Positions 1 through 7,839 of a stretch of DNA of 35,149 nt are shown here, piece after piece. Position 1 is the first letter of the stretch, and each line of letters starts with the position of its first letter. Origin of the DNA: Spirochaetaceae bacterium (GTDB taxonomy: Bacteria > Spirochaetota > Spirochaetia > DSM-2461); NCBI GenBank assembly GCA_029210985.1, contig JARGFR010000012.1:1-35149 (forward strand), given 5' to 3'. The position numbers and the translations under genes were made by a program. The notes beneath the pieces were generated by a model. That model saw nothing but the letters and a program-made list of their open reading frames with translations. It had not been told where the DNA came from and searched no databases.

Positions 1-385
1 TCTCATCCAGATCGGATACCGGCTTCTCCTTCTTGAGGTTTTCAATATTGCTTCTGATTATCGGTACCAGCAGCTTGCCGCATTTATGGCCGAAAAGACT
101 CCAGAGCCACGTAACAGCTTTTCTGACGGCTTGAGAATAGACCACCGGACGTCCCCCTCCATACCGTTTTTTCTTGCCGGCTTGATAAATCAGCATGTTC
201 TTTCCCGTACCGGTCACTATCCGTTTTCCATAACTTCGGAGAAGCGTTGCCGCATACGAACGGTTATATCCGGTGGCTCGGACAAAGCCTGTCAAAATCA
301 CACTTTTCTCCTTCCGGCTGGCCTGTCGGTAACGCCTGCCTTCCTGGTGCGTCAGTTCCCGTCTTGCACTCATCGATATCCCCAT
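1..385 (-). CDS. Transposase, N-terminal part (cut by window edge)
   Basis: Reading the minus strand from an ATG at 385 gives an open frame of about 128 codons that runs off the left edge. The protein begins MGISMSARRELTHQEG and continues with a basic segment (RYRQASRKEKS), a helix-turn-helix-like stretch (TGYNRSYAATLLRSYG) and RYGGGRPVVYS. This pattern matches the N-terminal DNA-binding part of a DDE/integrase-type transposase family, in which a similar opening precedes a catalytic rve domain. That domain would lie outside the window. The start is supported by an AGGAGG site (plus-strand 393-398) seven bases upstream; ATG 373 is an alternative. The family assignment rests on remembered motif similarity; the open frame and ribosome-binding site are seen directly. 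Confidence 0.72.
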   Translation of the reverse strand, partial: MGISMSARRELTHQEGRRYRQASRKEKSVILTGFVRATGYNRSYAATLLRSYGKRIVTGTGKNMLIYQAGKKKRYGGGRPVVYSQAVRKAVTWLWSLFGHKCGKLLVPIIRSNIENLKKEKPVSDLDE

Positions 386-437
386 AACCCGACCTCCTAA
401 TAAGAAGGTCGTTCAAATAGATTTTAGTTATGAGGCA

Positions 438-1019
438 ATGCGATATGTCGACATCGTCAACCAGACAGGCTATACAATCAATTACATTTACGTCAGCCAT
501 GAGAACCATGACACCTGGGGCGACGAAATGCTTGGCGACAGCAGTGTTCTGCCGGACGGTGAGACATATCGTGCCTATCTGACGGGCCAGCCTTCATCCA
601 TCTTCGACATCATGGTAGAGGACGAGGACGGAGACACCTATACATTCCTGGGCATCGACGTGGAACTCGACGACTTTGTGGTGACCCTCGATAATTTGGA
701 TTCCACCGCCGCAGCCTCGGTGGGAGAAACCACAGTCAACGGCCCCAGCGGCGACTTCGACGGCTATGTCGATGTCACCAATGACACCGGATTCACCATG
801 TACTACCTCTACATCAAGCAGAATACCAAAACCTGGGGCCCCGACCTCCTGGGAAACAAGGTTCTGGAGGATGGAGACATGTTCACCATCTACCTGAACA
901 ACTATCCCGGAAGCACCTTTGACATCCGTCTGGAAGATGAGGATGGCGACACATACAGCTTCCCGGGAGTCGACGCTGAAATCGAAGACGTCTACATTAC
1001 CCTGGACAATCTGGACTGA
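438..1019 (+). CDS. Two-repeat acidic protein of unknown function, probably 5'-truncated
   Basis: The 193-aa product consists of two copies of a domain of about 85 residues (roughly 3-88 and 108-193). Each copy has the pattern VDxxNxTGxTxxYxY, then TWGxxxLG, a PDGE/EDGD turn, SxFDI, and ends with EDEDGDTYxFxGxD plus a strand finishing in LDNLD. I recognise this as an uncharacterised bacterial family and know no function for it. The DEDGDT loop resembles a calcium-binding loop, which is inference. Unlike its one-repeat relative at 3615-3959 it has no signal peptide. Its ATG has only a poor, very close GAGG (432-435), and the frame is open upstream back to a stop at 330-332. A transposase gene starts just 53 bases away in the opposite direction. 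The element may therefore have replaced the promoter and leader of this gene. Confidence 0.75.
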   Translation: MRYVDIVNQTGYTINYIYVSHENHDTWGDEMLGDSSVLPDGETYRAYLTGQPSSIFDIMVEDEDGDTYTFLGIDVELDDFVVTLDNLDSTAAASVGETTVNGPSGDFDGYVDVTNDTGFTMYYLYIKQNTKTWGPDLLGNKVLEDGDMFTIYLNNYPGSTFDIRLEDEDGDTYSFPGVDAEIEDVYITLDNLD

Positions 1020-1042
1020 CCGGCCGTTCAGCGAATTGAGCC

Positions 1043-1086
1043 GACGCGGACGGGAAACACGGTCTGATAAACCACCCCGCCGCGTC
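1043..1086. terminator. Inverted repeat between convergent genes, possible terminator
   Basis: GACGCGG (1043-1049) pairs perfectly with CCGCGTC (1080-1086). The stem can extend imperfectly into the neighbouring C/G-rich bases around a loop of about 30 bases. It sits exactly between the convergent ends of the acidic-repeat gene and nrdJ. No clear T-run follows on either side, so it is at best an unusual bidirectional terminator. Confidence 0.35.
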
Positions 1087-1090
1087 TAAT

Positions 1091-3355
1091 CTACTTACAC
1101 TTACTCCAGCCGCAGGCCGGGCATGTGGCGCATCCTTCCCGGAAGATCAATCCGGTTTCACATTCTGGACACCGCTTCTCTCCGGCTATCACTTCGTCAC
1201 CGTCATGGATATATGATTTGAGAACTCTTCCCACTACCCGCTCAAAGTCCGTAAACTGCGTGTCTTTCTGCAGCTGTTTGATGATGAACTGCAGTGGTGT
1301 TCCGTGACGCAGCGCCATGGATACAAACCTGGCCAATGATGCGTTGGGCGTGTCGTACACCTTTGTAAAATCTTCCAGGACGATTCTAGGATTCTTATCC
1401 CCCAGGACCAGATCATACCGTCCTTTCCCGACTTTCCGAACAACGCCTTTTTGGTAGCCGTTGATATAGACATCTTCATCATCCGGCACGTCGATCCAGA
1501 AAACTTCATAGAGGCTGCCGTTAAAGTGTCCGGTAATGACGATATATTGCTTCCCCTTCACTTTAACTCTGTGAATTTCGCATGGAAGCTCTGTAGGCCG
1601 ATCCGGCGCCGCCCCCCGGGAGATGGTTTCCCCGGAACTCTTGTCGGAGTACTCAAGAATGCCCTTCATGCTCCCTTCGGGATTGAATGTCGTAAAACCT
1701 TTGAGCCCTTTCTTATAGGCGTAGAGGAAGAGGTCTTTATACTGTTCGAATGTCGTTCCCGGCGGGAGATTCAAGGTTTTGGAGATGGAGTGGTCGATGT
1801 TATCCTGTATCGCGGCCTGTAGATCGATGGATGCGTACGGGTCGATATCCGCAGCTGTCACCATCCACTCAGGCGCCTCTTCCTCGCCGGTTGCTTCTTT
1901 CCAAGCCAGCCAAGCGGCGTCGTACACAGTTTCCGTCTTCACTTCATCGCCCCGTCCTGTTCTGATGTTCCGTTCGTATTGGAGGGCAAATGCGGGCTCG
2001 ATTCCGCTGGAACAATTCTGGCCAACGGACAAACTGATCGTACCCGTCGGGGCTACGGTGTTCATTTGGATGTTTCGCAGGCCATTCTCGGCTATACCGG
2101 AACGAATGTCGTCAGGCAGTTTTTTCACAAAGGCGGCGTCAAGAATCTTGTCCGATTCAAACGAGGGAAACGCGCCCTTTTCTTTGGCGAGATTCGAAGA
2201 TGCACGATAGCTGGCATCCCGGAGAGTCCGAGACATCTGTGAGGCGAACTTGATGGATTCCGGCGAACCGTATTTAATCCTGAGCATACTCATGGCCGAA
2301 CCCAAAGCGGTGAAACCCAAACCGATTCGCCGCCATTGTTTGGAAAAAGTCTCGATTTTATCCAGGGGATATTCGGTGACGTCCAGAACGTTGTCAAGAA
2401 ATCGAATACCCAACCCAACCGATTCGGCGAAAGCGTCGTAATCGAATCGCGAATCCTCAGAGAAGGGATTCTCCACAAAGGCCGACAGGTTCATGGCGGC
2501 CAGGCAGCAAAGGGAATACGCCGGCATCACAAGCTCGCCGCAGGGATTCACCCGATCCATTTTGAACGCCCAGGATCCGTTATTGTATCTCTGAACCGTA
2601 TCTGCGTTGAAGATGCCGGGTTCGTTGTGGATAAATGCATTCTTCGCCAGCTTGCCGTACAGATCTCTCGCCCGGACCGTTTTGTAAACTTTGTCGTTGA
2701 AAACCAGGTCGAAATCTCCGTCTGTCTCCACCGCCTTGATGAACTCATCGCTGATCTTCACCGATATATTGAATTGGGTCAGCTCCTTGTTTTTATCACC
2801 CTGCTTAACAGTAATGAACTCCTCAACATCGGGATGGGCGATATCGAGGAGCGCGATATGAGCACTTCGTCTCTGACCGCCGGTCATGATGGTTTTGGCA
2901 CTTTGATCGAAAATTCGAAGGAAACTCACAACTCCCGAGGATTCGCCGCCCCGGGATAGGGTGTCGCCTTTGGGCCGGAGTTTTGAAATGTCAAAACCAA
3001 CACCGCCGCCCATCTTGCTGATGATCGCATCTTCAGCCAGAGATTCATAAATGGCTTCCAGGGAATCCTCGACATCGATGGTAAAGCAGTTGTTGTAATT
3101 CTTCATCGGGCTGTACGGACGGGCATTGGCCAGGATACGGCCGGCGGGTATAAAACGTCCCGAAGCAATTTCACCATAGAACTTCTCGGCATACTCGCTG
3201 CGCACCGTCTCAGGTTCGGGTGAGGCAATCTCCGCTGCGACGGCACGGAACACCTCTTCGGGCGATTTCTCTCCATGAAGCATATATTTTCTTATGAAAA
3301 TCTCTTTGCAGATAGGCTGCTTGAATGTGAACGTGTTTTTTATCGATACGGCCAT
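1091..3355 (-). CDS. nrdJ: Adenosylcobalamin-dependent (class II) ribonucleotide reductase
   Basis: The 754-aa enzyme converts ribonucleotides to deoxyribonucleotides using a radical from coenzyme B12, so it needs neither oxygen nor a glycyl radical. Family landmarks visible in order are NNCF with Cys90, GGGVGFDISKLRPKG near 116-130, the active-site NPCGE at 270-274 (Asn270, thiyl-radical Cys272, Glu274), a second redox cysteine in SLCC (283/284), TVAPTGTIS near 433-441, and a cysteine-rich tail (C729, C732, C742, C745, C748, C753) that probably relays electrons or binds zinc. Length and motifs fit a full-length, functional NrdJ. The start follows a G-rich GGGGGA stretch. A NrdR box lies about 110-120 bases upstream. 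No other reductase class is seen in the window. Confidence 0.96.
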   Translation of the reverse strand: MAVSIKNTFTFKQPICKEIFIRKYMLHGEKSPEEVFRAVAAEIASPEPETVRSEYAEKFYGEIASGRFIPAGRILANARPYSPMKNYNNCFTIDVEDSLEAIYESLAEDAIISKMGGGVGFDISKLRPKGDTLSRGGESSGVVSFLRIFDQSAKTIMTGGQRRSAHIALLDIAHPDVEEFITVKQGDKNKELTQFNISVKISDEFIKAVETDGDFDLVFNDKVYKTVRARDLYGKLAKNAFIHNEPGIFNADTVQRYNNGSWAFKMDRVNPCGELVMPAYSLCCLAAMNLSAFVENPFSEDSRFDYDAFAESVGLGIRFLDNVLDVTEYPLDKIETFSKQWRRIGLGFTALGSAMSMLRIKYGSPESIKFASQMSRTLRDASYRASSNLAKEKGAFPSFESDKILDAAFVKKLPDDIRSGIAENGLRNIQMNTVAPTGTISLSVGQNCSSGIEPAFALQYERNIRTGRGDEVKTETVYDAAWLAWKEATGEEEAPEWMVTAADIDPYASIDLQAAIQDNIDHSISKTLNLPPGTTFEQYKDLFLYAYKKGLKGFTTFNPEGSMKGILEYSDKSSGETISRGAAPDRPTELPCEIHRVKVKGKQYIVITGHFNGSLYEVFWIDVPDDEDVYINGYQKGVVRKVGKGRYDLVLGDKNPRIVLEDFTKVYDTPNASLARFVSMALRHGTPLQFIIKQLQKDTQFTDFERVVGRVLKSYIHDGDEVIAGEKRCPECETGLIFREGCATCPACGWSKCK

Positions 3356-3461
3356 TGTCCCCCCCAGGTATGGTCTGAAGCTTTACAAGCCGATACTGAA
3401 CGGCTCGGAAGATCATTGTGCCTTTTTGTCGTCATCCTGACAAGTCGAAATATCACCATTT

Positions 3462-3477
3462 ACACCACATATTGTGT
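3462..3477 (-). promoter_or_regulatory. NrdR box upstream of nrdJ
   Basis: On the minus strand this 16-mer reads ACACAATATGTGGTGT, agreeing at about 14 of 16 places with the known NrdR consensus ACACwATATATwGTGT. NrdR is the ATP/dATP-sensing repressor of ribonucleotide reductase genes. A possible partner half-site (GTGT on the minus strand, within 3504-3520) begins 42 bases away, which is four helical turns. It matches only one half of the box. Confidence 0.75.
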
Positions 3478-3562
3478 CTCAACTACTCTGATTATCGGTA
3501 TTAACACCATTGAGATAAGTACTTTTTTGATGTCGTTCGAAAAAAACCTACGTTCTTTAACT

Positions 3563-3591
3563 TTGAAAACACCCCTCAGAGGTGCTAAACT
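3563..3591 (+). promoter_or_regulatory. Promoter of the 3615 gene
   Basis: TTGAAA (3563-3568) and TAAACT (3586-3591) are separated by 17 bases, the ideal sigma-70 spacing. The spacer holds a short dyad, CACC-N7-GGTG, that could be an operator. Transcription would begin near 3598, which excludes the upstream ATG at 3582 as a start and favours the TTG at 3615. Confidence 0.6.
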
Positions 3592-3614
3592 GTAAGAGCT
3601 TGGAGGATGGACTG

Positions 3615-3959
3615 TTGATTGAAAAAAACAAGATGATAATCGCGGTATTTCTTCTATTCCTGTCCGGAATCGCTTGGGCCGCCGATACCGACGCCTTCTT
3701 CGTTGTCACCAACGATACGGGTTTTGTTCTCTCTTCCCTCCATTTCAGTCCTGTGAATTCCGAAGATTGGAGCGACGATTTACTTAACGGCAATCCACTC
3801 CTGGCGGGCGAATCAATACGTATTCCACTGGTTGAACTCAAGGGCTCCATCATCAATATTCGGGTAAAAGATGATGAAGGAGACACATATACGGTGTACT
3901 CCATCGATGTAAAAAGTGAGGATATCACCATCTCCCTCACCGATATCGATCCGGATTAA
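3615..3959 (+). CDS. Secreted one-repeat acidic protein of unknown function
   Basis: From the TTG at 3615 the product is 114 aa: a signal peptide (MIEKNKMIIAVFLLFLSGIAWA, probable cleavage after AWA) followed by a single domain. This domain matches each half of the two-repeat protein at 438-1019: VTNDTGFVLSSLHF, EDWSDDLLNG, INIRVKDDEGDTYTVYSIDV and a final LTDIDPD. It should be exported. The start is chosen because GGAGG at 3602-3606 sits eight bases before TTG and the predicted transcript begins near 3598; ATG 3633 is the alternative. The function is unknown. The acidic DDEGDT loop could bind a divalent metal (inference). It is transcribed divergently from nrdJ and ends about 80 bases before the AIM24 genes. 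Confidence 0.8.
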   Translation: MIEKNKMIIAVFLLFLSGIAWAADTDAFFVVTNDTGFVLSSLHFSPVNSEDWSDDLLNGNPLLAGESIRIPLVELKGSIINIRVKDDEGDTYTVYSIDVKSEDITISLTDIDPD

Positions 3960-4040
3960 ATAGACCGATCACACAGTTTTTCACCTGACAGCCGAGAATT
4001 ATTCCCCTTTCATGAACTAGGATAAACGTAAGGAGTCATC

Positions 4041-4715
4041 ATGAATGCGACAATCTCCGGCGGACCTGCGTTCGCCCACGTCCATGTCGACCTTGAAGCC
4101 GGCGAACAGGTGACCGCGGAAAGCGGAGCCATGCAGTCCATGTCGGCCGATCTCGATCTCAAGGCACATTTCAACGGAGGCTTTTTCTCAGCCCTGGGCA
4201 AGAAATTGTTCGGTGGAGAAAGTCTTTTAGCGGCAAGTTATGTCAACAACACCGCCGAGTCCCGCAGAGTCACACTGGCTCAGAACGTTCCTGGAGAAAT
4301 ACGGGCTGTCCAGCTGTCGGAAGGTGATACTCTCTGCATGCAGCGCGGCGCTTGGCTCGCTTCCTACGGGAACGTCAAGGTGAAGACCGTCTGGGCGGGA
4401 TTTGTTTCGTGGTTTGTCGGCGAAGGATTGGTCAAACTGCAGGCGGTTGGTGCACCGGGAGGCGGGACCGTCTGGTATGGAGCCTACGGCGGTATTATTG
4501 AGCGTGAAGTCAAAGGTGAGCTGTATGTGGACAACGGTTTCCTTGTTGCATATGAGCCTGGATTGAAACTCAAGGTTGCGCTGCCCGGCGGACTGTTCGC
4601 ATCCATATTCGGCGGGGAAGGAATTGTCACCAAAGTCGTGGGCGAGGGCAGGATCTGGATCCAAACCCGGAGTATCACCGGCTTGGCGGCCTGGCTGAAT
4701 CCCAAATTCAAGTAG
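4041..4715 (+). CDS. AIM24 / TIGR00266 family protein (copy 1 of 3)
   Basis: The 224-aa protein belongs to the AIM24 (former DUF124, TIGR00266) family, a beta-rich fold of unresolved biochemical function whose eukaryotic member is mitochondrial. Family marks are VDLEAGEQVTAESGAMQSMS near the N-terminus, a FFSALGKKLFGGESLL segment near residues 49-64, LxxGDTLCMQRGAWLAS in the middle, YGGIIEREV and VDNGFLVAYEPGL, and a C-terminal FGGEGIVTKVVGEGRIWIQTRS. It has no signal peptide or membrane segment. AGGAG lies six to eight bases before the ATG. It is the first of three consecutive paralogues separated by 9-11 bases, so the three are surely co-transcribed and may form a hetero-oligomer (inference). 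Confidence 0.9.
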   Translation: MNATISGGPAFAHVHVDLEAGEQVTAESGAMQSMSADLDLKAHFNGGFFSALGKKLFGGESLLAASYVNNTAESRRVTLAQNVPGEIRAVQLSEGDTLCMQRGAWLASYGNVKVKTVWAGFVSWFVGEGLVKLQAVGAPGGGTVWYGAYGGIIEREVKGELYVDNGFLVAYEPGLKLKVALPGGLFASIFGGEGIVTKVVGEGRIWIQTRSITGLAAWLNPKFK

Positions 4716-4726
4716 GAGGATCAATT

Positions 4727-5413
4727 ATGAAAATCGAAATCGTCCAGAGACCGGCATCCTCCGCCGCCCGTGTCGCCCTTGACGCAGGTGAGCACATGAC
4801 TGCCGAGGGCGGCTCCATGATCGCCATGAGCGGCGATATGGAGATTAACACCACCACCCATAAGAAAGAAGGCGGTGGAGTTCTTAAAGGCCTTGCCCGG
4901 ACGCTTGGTGGTGAGGGACTTTTTATGAATCATTTTACAGCAGGCCCCGACGGCGGGGAGGTTATCTTATCCACAGCGCTGACCGGTGATATGGAAGCAC
5001 TGGAACTTGACGGATCGACACCGTTGATGGTTCAGAGGGGTTCTTTCGTTGCCCATGAATCCTCTGTGGACATGTCCATCAGTTGGCAGGGATTGAAGAA
5101 CGTCTTCTCGGGAGAGAACATGATCTGGCTGAAGATGAACGGCTCGGGATCTCTCATCATCAATGCCTTCGGAGCCCTCTATCCGGTGGACGTCGATGGT
5201 GAGTACATCGTCGATACCGGGAACATTGCCGCCTTTGAAGACAGTCTCACATATAAAATTTCCAAGGCCGGCAAGAGCTTCATCGCATCAATGCTCGGCG
5301 GCGAAGGTCTGGTCTGCCGATTTTCGGGAAAGGGCCGCGTTTGGTGCCAGACTCATGCCGACCGCAATTTCGGCGCCAGCCTCAAACCTCACCTCAGACC
5401 GAAGAAAAAGTAG
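4727..5413 (+). CDS. AIM24 / TIGR00266 family protein (copy 2 of 3)
   Basis: The 228-aa protein is a second AIM24-family paralogue. It keeps VALDAGEHMTAEGGSMIAMS, a GVLKGLARTLGGEGLFMNHF segment, a central TPLMVQRGSFVAHESSV, VDTGNIAAFEDSLTYKI and a C-terminal LGGEGLVCRFSGKGRVWCQT. It starts 11 bases after copy 1, behind an AGGAGG ribosome-binding site. Copies 2 and 3 share the phrase EGLVCRFSG(K/E)G, so they look closer to each other than to copy 1. The function is unknown. It is probably a soluble cytoplasmic or membrane-peripheral protein. Confidence 0.9.
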   Translation: MKIEIVQRPASSAARVALDAGEHMTAEGGSMIAMSGDMEINTTTHKKEGGGVLKGLARTLGGEGLFMNHFTAGPDGGEVILSTALTGDMEALELDGSTPLMVQRGSFVAHESSVDMSISWQGLKNVFSGENMIWLKMNGSGSLIINAFGALYPVDVDGEYIVDTGNIAAFEDSLTYKISKAGKSFIASMLGGEGLVCRFSGKGRVWCQTHADRNFGASLKPHLRPKKK

Positions 5414-5422
5414 GAGACCGAC

Positions 5423-6106
5423 ATGGATACAACGAAAACCGACTATCCCTTCACTGTTGAGGCATCCCCGGATTACGCATTTCTCAACGTCACCATTCCC
5501 GGAGGCAAGACCCTTCGGGTTGAAGCGGAGGCCATGGCCGCAATGGATACCTCCATTACGATGAAGACAAAGATGAAGGGCGGATTCAAACGTATGCTCA
5601 GCGGAGAGAAACTCTTCATCAATGATTACACCGCCGGTGTTGAGGATGCCTACATTGGGTTGGCTCCGGCCACACCCGGCGATATCGCCCATCTTTACCT
5701 CGAAAACGAGACCGTATTCGTCCAGAACGGATCTTTTCTCGCATCAGGACCGGAAATTCAGTCCGGCATTGAGTTCCAAGGATTCAAGGGTTTCTTCTCC
5801 GGCGAAAAACTCTTTATGATCCGCAATTCGGGTACCGGTGATTTATGGTTCAATACTTACGGCGGTCTGATTGAAATTGACGTCAAGGATCGATATGTCG
5901 TGGATACAGGATATATCGTCGCCTTCACCGATAGTCTCACATACGACGTGCGTCCGGTGGGAGGCATGAAATCTTTCTTTTTCTCCAAGGAAGGATTAGT
6001 CTGCCGATTCTCCGGTGAGGGGAAAGTGTGGATACAAACCCGCCTCGCACCGGCCTTTGTCAAGTGGGCCGATGCCTTCCGGAAAGTCGAAAGCAAGAAG
6101 ACCTGA
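5423..6106 (+). CDS. AIM24 / TIGR00266 family protein (copy 3 of 3)
   Basis: The 227-aa protein is the third AIM24-family paralogue. It has a short extra N-terminal segment (MDTTKTDYPFTVEASPDYA) before the family core: LRVEAEAMAAMDTSI, KGGFKRMLSGEKLFINDYTA, TVFVQNGSFLASGPEI, YGGLIEIDV, VDTGYIVAFTDSLTY and KEGLVCRFSGEGKVWIQTR. The start lies nine bases after copy 2, behind a GGAG site. The acidic AEAMAAM motif replaces the AESGAM/AEGGSM of the other two, so the three have diverged in the N-terminal loop. The function is not known. Confidence 0.9.
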   Translation: MDTTKTDYPFTVEASPDYAFLNVTIPGGKTLRVEAEAMAAMDTSITMKTKMKGGFKRMLSGEKLFINDYTAGVEDAYIGLAPATPGDIAHLYLENETVFVQNGSFLASGPEIQSGIEFQGFKGFFSGEKLFMIRNSGTGDLWFNTYGGLIEIDVKDRYVVDTGYIVAFTDSLTYDVRPVGGMKSFFFSKEGLVCRFSGEGKVWIQTRLAPAFVKWADAFRKVESKKT

Positions 6107-6149
6107 AGCGATAAAGAGGCAGCGGTTCTGTCCCGGACCGCTATGCCAT

Positions 6150-6178
6150 TTCTCAATTGCCATTGCCCGATGTATAAT
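6150..6178 (+). promoter_or_regulatory. Possible promoter of the Gfo/Idh/MocA gene
   Basis: A perfect TATAAT (6173-6178) is preceded at 17 bases by TTCTCA (6150-6155), a weak -35. It would give a short leader containing the GAGGAG ribosome-binding site of the gene starting at 6205. Confidence 0.45.
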
Positions 6179-6204
6179 TGATACAGAACCCTTGAGGAGT
6201 GCCT

Positions 6205-7389
6205 ATGTCTCTGAATCCTGTAATCGAAACGCTGGGTCGCCGTATCCGTCTTGCTCTCATCGGCGGCGGCCCGGGATCGTTCATCGGCCGTATGCATCGC
6301 ACTGCCGCCCGCCTGGACGGCCGCTACGACATTGTTGCCGGTGTGCTGTCGTCCAATCCTGAAAAATCCCGCCAGGCCGGAATCGAATTGGGAATACCCG
6401 CCGACAGAGCCTATCCCGATGTTCAGGCAATGCTCGCCGCCGAAAGCGCCCGAAAGGACGGAGTCGATGCGGTGGCCATCATGACGCCGAATAATTCCCA
6501 TCATCCTTATGCCGTAGCCGCCATGAACGCCGGCTTTCATGTTATCTGCGATAAACCCATCACGAACACCGTCGCCGACGCTCAGGATATCGTCGAAACG
6601 GCAAAAAAAACCGGCAAAATTTTCTGTCTGACCCACAACTACTCGGGCTATCCTTTGGTTCGCCAGGCCAGGGCCATGGTGGAAGCCGGTGAAATCGGCG
6701 ACATACGCCTTGTCCAAGTCGAGTATGTTCAAGGCGGCAAGGCTGATGAGACCAAGAAGGACGATCCCACCGCCCATCGAGGATGGAAATACGACCCGGC
6801 CATCAGCGGTCCCTCTTTGGTTCTCGGCGATATCGGAACCCACGCTCATCAGCTCATGCGCTTCATCACAGGCAAGGAAATCGCCGAGCTATCCGCCGAA
6901 GTCGGATCCATCGTTCCCGGACGCATCGTCCACGACTTCACCGGTGCACTGCTGCACCTGGAAGGCGGCGGAAGGGGGGTGCTTTGGGTGACCCAAGCTG
7001 CGGCGGGCATGGAAAACAGCCTGAAGATCCGTGTATCGGGCAATAAGGGCAGCCTGGAATGGTGGCAGGAAGTACCGCAGCGCCTCAATTACATGCCCTT
7101 AGGTTCCCCGGCGCAGGTGCGGACTCAGAACGGACCCGGCACTCATCCGGCATCCCGGAGAGTCTGCCGAGTTGTGGCGGGACATCCGGAGGGATTTCCT
7201 GAGGGTTTCGCCACGATTTATTCGGATGCGGCCGAGGCCATCGCCGCAAAGATCAAGGGAATTGAACCCGACCCCCTGGCCACATGGTTTCCCACCGCTG
7301 AAGACGGTTTGGCAGGGATCCGGTTCATCCAGGCCTGTGTAACATCGTCAAACAATGGCGGCGCCTGGACGGCACTGCGGGAACTCTGA
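6205..7389 (+). CDS. Gfo/Idh/MocA family NAD(P)-dependent oxidoreductase
   Basis: The 394-aa enzyme has an N-terminal Rossmann fold with ALIGGGPGSFIGRMHRTA near residue 17, the conserved EKP-like motif as CDKPITN near 118, and the GDIGTHAHQL segment that supplies the catalytic Asp/His in this family. Members oxidise or reduce hydroxyl groups of sugars, inositols or bile pigments; the substrate cannot be read from sequence. The start is the ATG at 6205, preceded by GAGGAG at 6194-6199; an in-frame GTG at 6199 overlaps that ribosome-binding site and is rejected. It is monocistronic. Its 3' end is five bases from the convergent ridA, so the two transcripts may overlap. Confidence 0.9.
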   Translation: MSLNPVIETLGRRIRLALIGGGPGSFIGRMHRTAARLDGRYDIVAGVLSSNPEKSRQAGIELGIPADRAYPDVQAMLAAESARKDGVDAVAIMTPNNSHHPYAVAAMNAGFHVICDKPITNTVADAQDIVETAKKTGKIFCLTHNYSGYPLVRQARAMVEAGEIGDIRLVQVEYVQGGKADETKKDDPTAHRGWKYDPAISGPSLVLGDIGTHAHQLMRFITGKEIAELSAEVGSIVPGRIVHDFTGALLHLEGGGRGVLWVTQAAAGMENSLKIRVSGNKGSLEWWQEVPQRLNYMPLGSPAQVRTQNGPGTHPASRRVCRVVAGHPEGFPEGFATIYSDAAEAIAAKIKGIEPDPLATWFPTAEDGLAGIRFIQACVTSSNNGGAWTALREL

Positions 7390-7394
7390 CGATT

Positions 7395-7772
7395 TTATGA
7401 GATCAATGCCGTCGCCTTGATTTCCACCAGAACATCTTTAGGCAGGCGGGCAACTTCCATGGCCGCCCTGGCGGGAAACGGCTCGTCGAAGAATGTTGCA
7501 TACACGCTGTTCATCGCGGCAAAATCTTCCATGTCGTTGAGAAAGACATACACATCCACTACATCGGACATCGTGCATCCCTCTGCGCTCAAGATGGCTT
7601 TGACGTTGTTCAAACTCATCCTGGTTTGTGCCTCGATTCCATCGGGAATCTTGCCGCTGACGGGATCCAGGGGAATCTGACCGGAAACGAAAACCAGATT
7701 GCCCGCACGGATGGCTTGAGAATACGGTCCGAGGGCTCCGGGGGCGTTGTTCGTGGCGATTTCTTTTTTCAT
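7395..7772 (-). CDS. ridA: RidA family enamine/imine deaminase
   Basis: The 125-aa protein is a RidA/YjgF/Rid family member, which hydrolyses reactive 2-aminoacrylate and related enamines made by PLP enzymes. Diagnostic features are [29 protein letters not shown] at the N-terminus, the [12 protein letters not shown] segment, and the C-terminal [25 protein letters not shown] with the conserved active-site Arg (PARAAMEV). The family length is about 125 aa, so the ATG at 7772 is chosen and the long in-frame extension upstream to 8150 is rejected: it lies inside the divergent dehydrogenase gene and has no family similarity. No strong ribosome-binding site is visible. Its role fits a genome segment with several PLP enzymes. 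Confidence 0.93.
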   Translation of the reverse strand: MKKEIATNNAPGALGPYSQAIRAGNLVFVSGQIPLDPVSGKIPDGIEAQTRMSLNNVKAILSAEGCTMSDVVDVYVFLNDMEDFAAMNSVYATFFDEPFPARAAMEVARLPKDVLVEIKATALIS

Positions 7773-7804
7773 AGCCGTCAAAGTATAAACGATATTCTTC
7801 GCTT

Positions 7805-7833
7805 TTGACTTCAACATGAATAATTCATAGTTT
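7805..7833 (+). promoter_or_regulatory. Promoter of the sugar dehydrogenase gene, leaderless geometry
   Basis: TTGACT (7805-7810) and TAGTTT (7828-7833) are exactly 17 bases apart. The -10 ends six bases before the ATG at 7840, so transcription should begin at or within a base of the start codon. No Shine-Dalgarno is present between them. Confidence 0.55.
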
Positions 7834-7839
7834 TTAACG

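Noticed and set aside
86-400. A plus-strand ORF of 104 codons
   Set aside because: It is antisense to the transposase frame, which has a strong ribosome-binding site and recognisable motifs; the plus-strand protein has no family-like pattern.
2336-2959. A 207-codon plus-strand ORF
   Set aside because: It is wholly antisense to nrdJ, whose motifs and length are certain; long antisense frames are expected in GC-rich coding DNA.
5857-6849. A 330-codon minus-strand ORF
   Set aside because: It lies antisense to the third AIM24 gene and the Gfo/Idh/MocA gene, both firmly identified; it has no recognisable domain.
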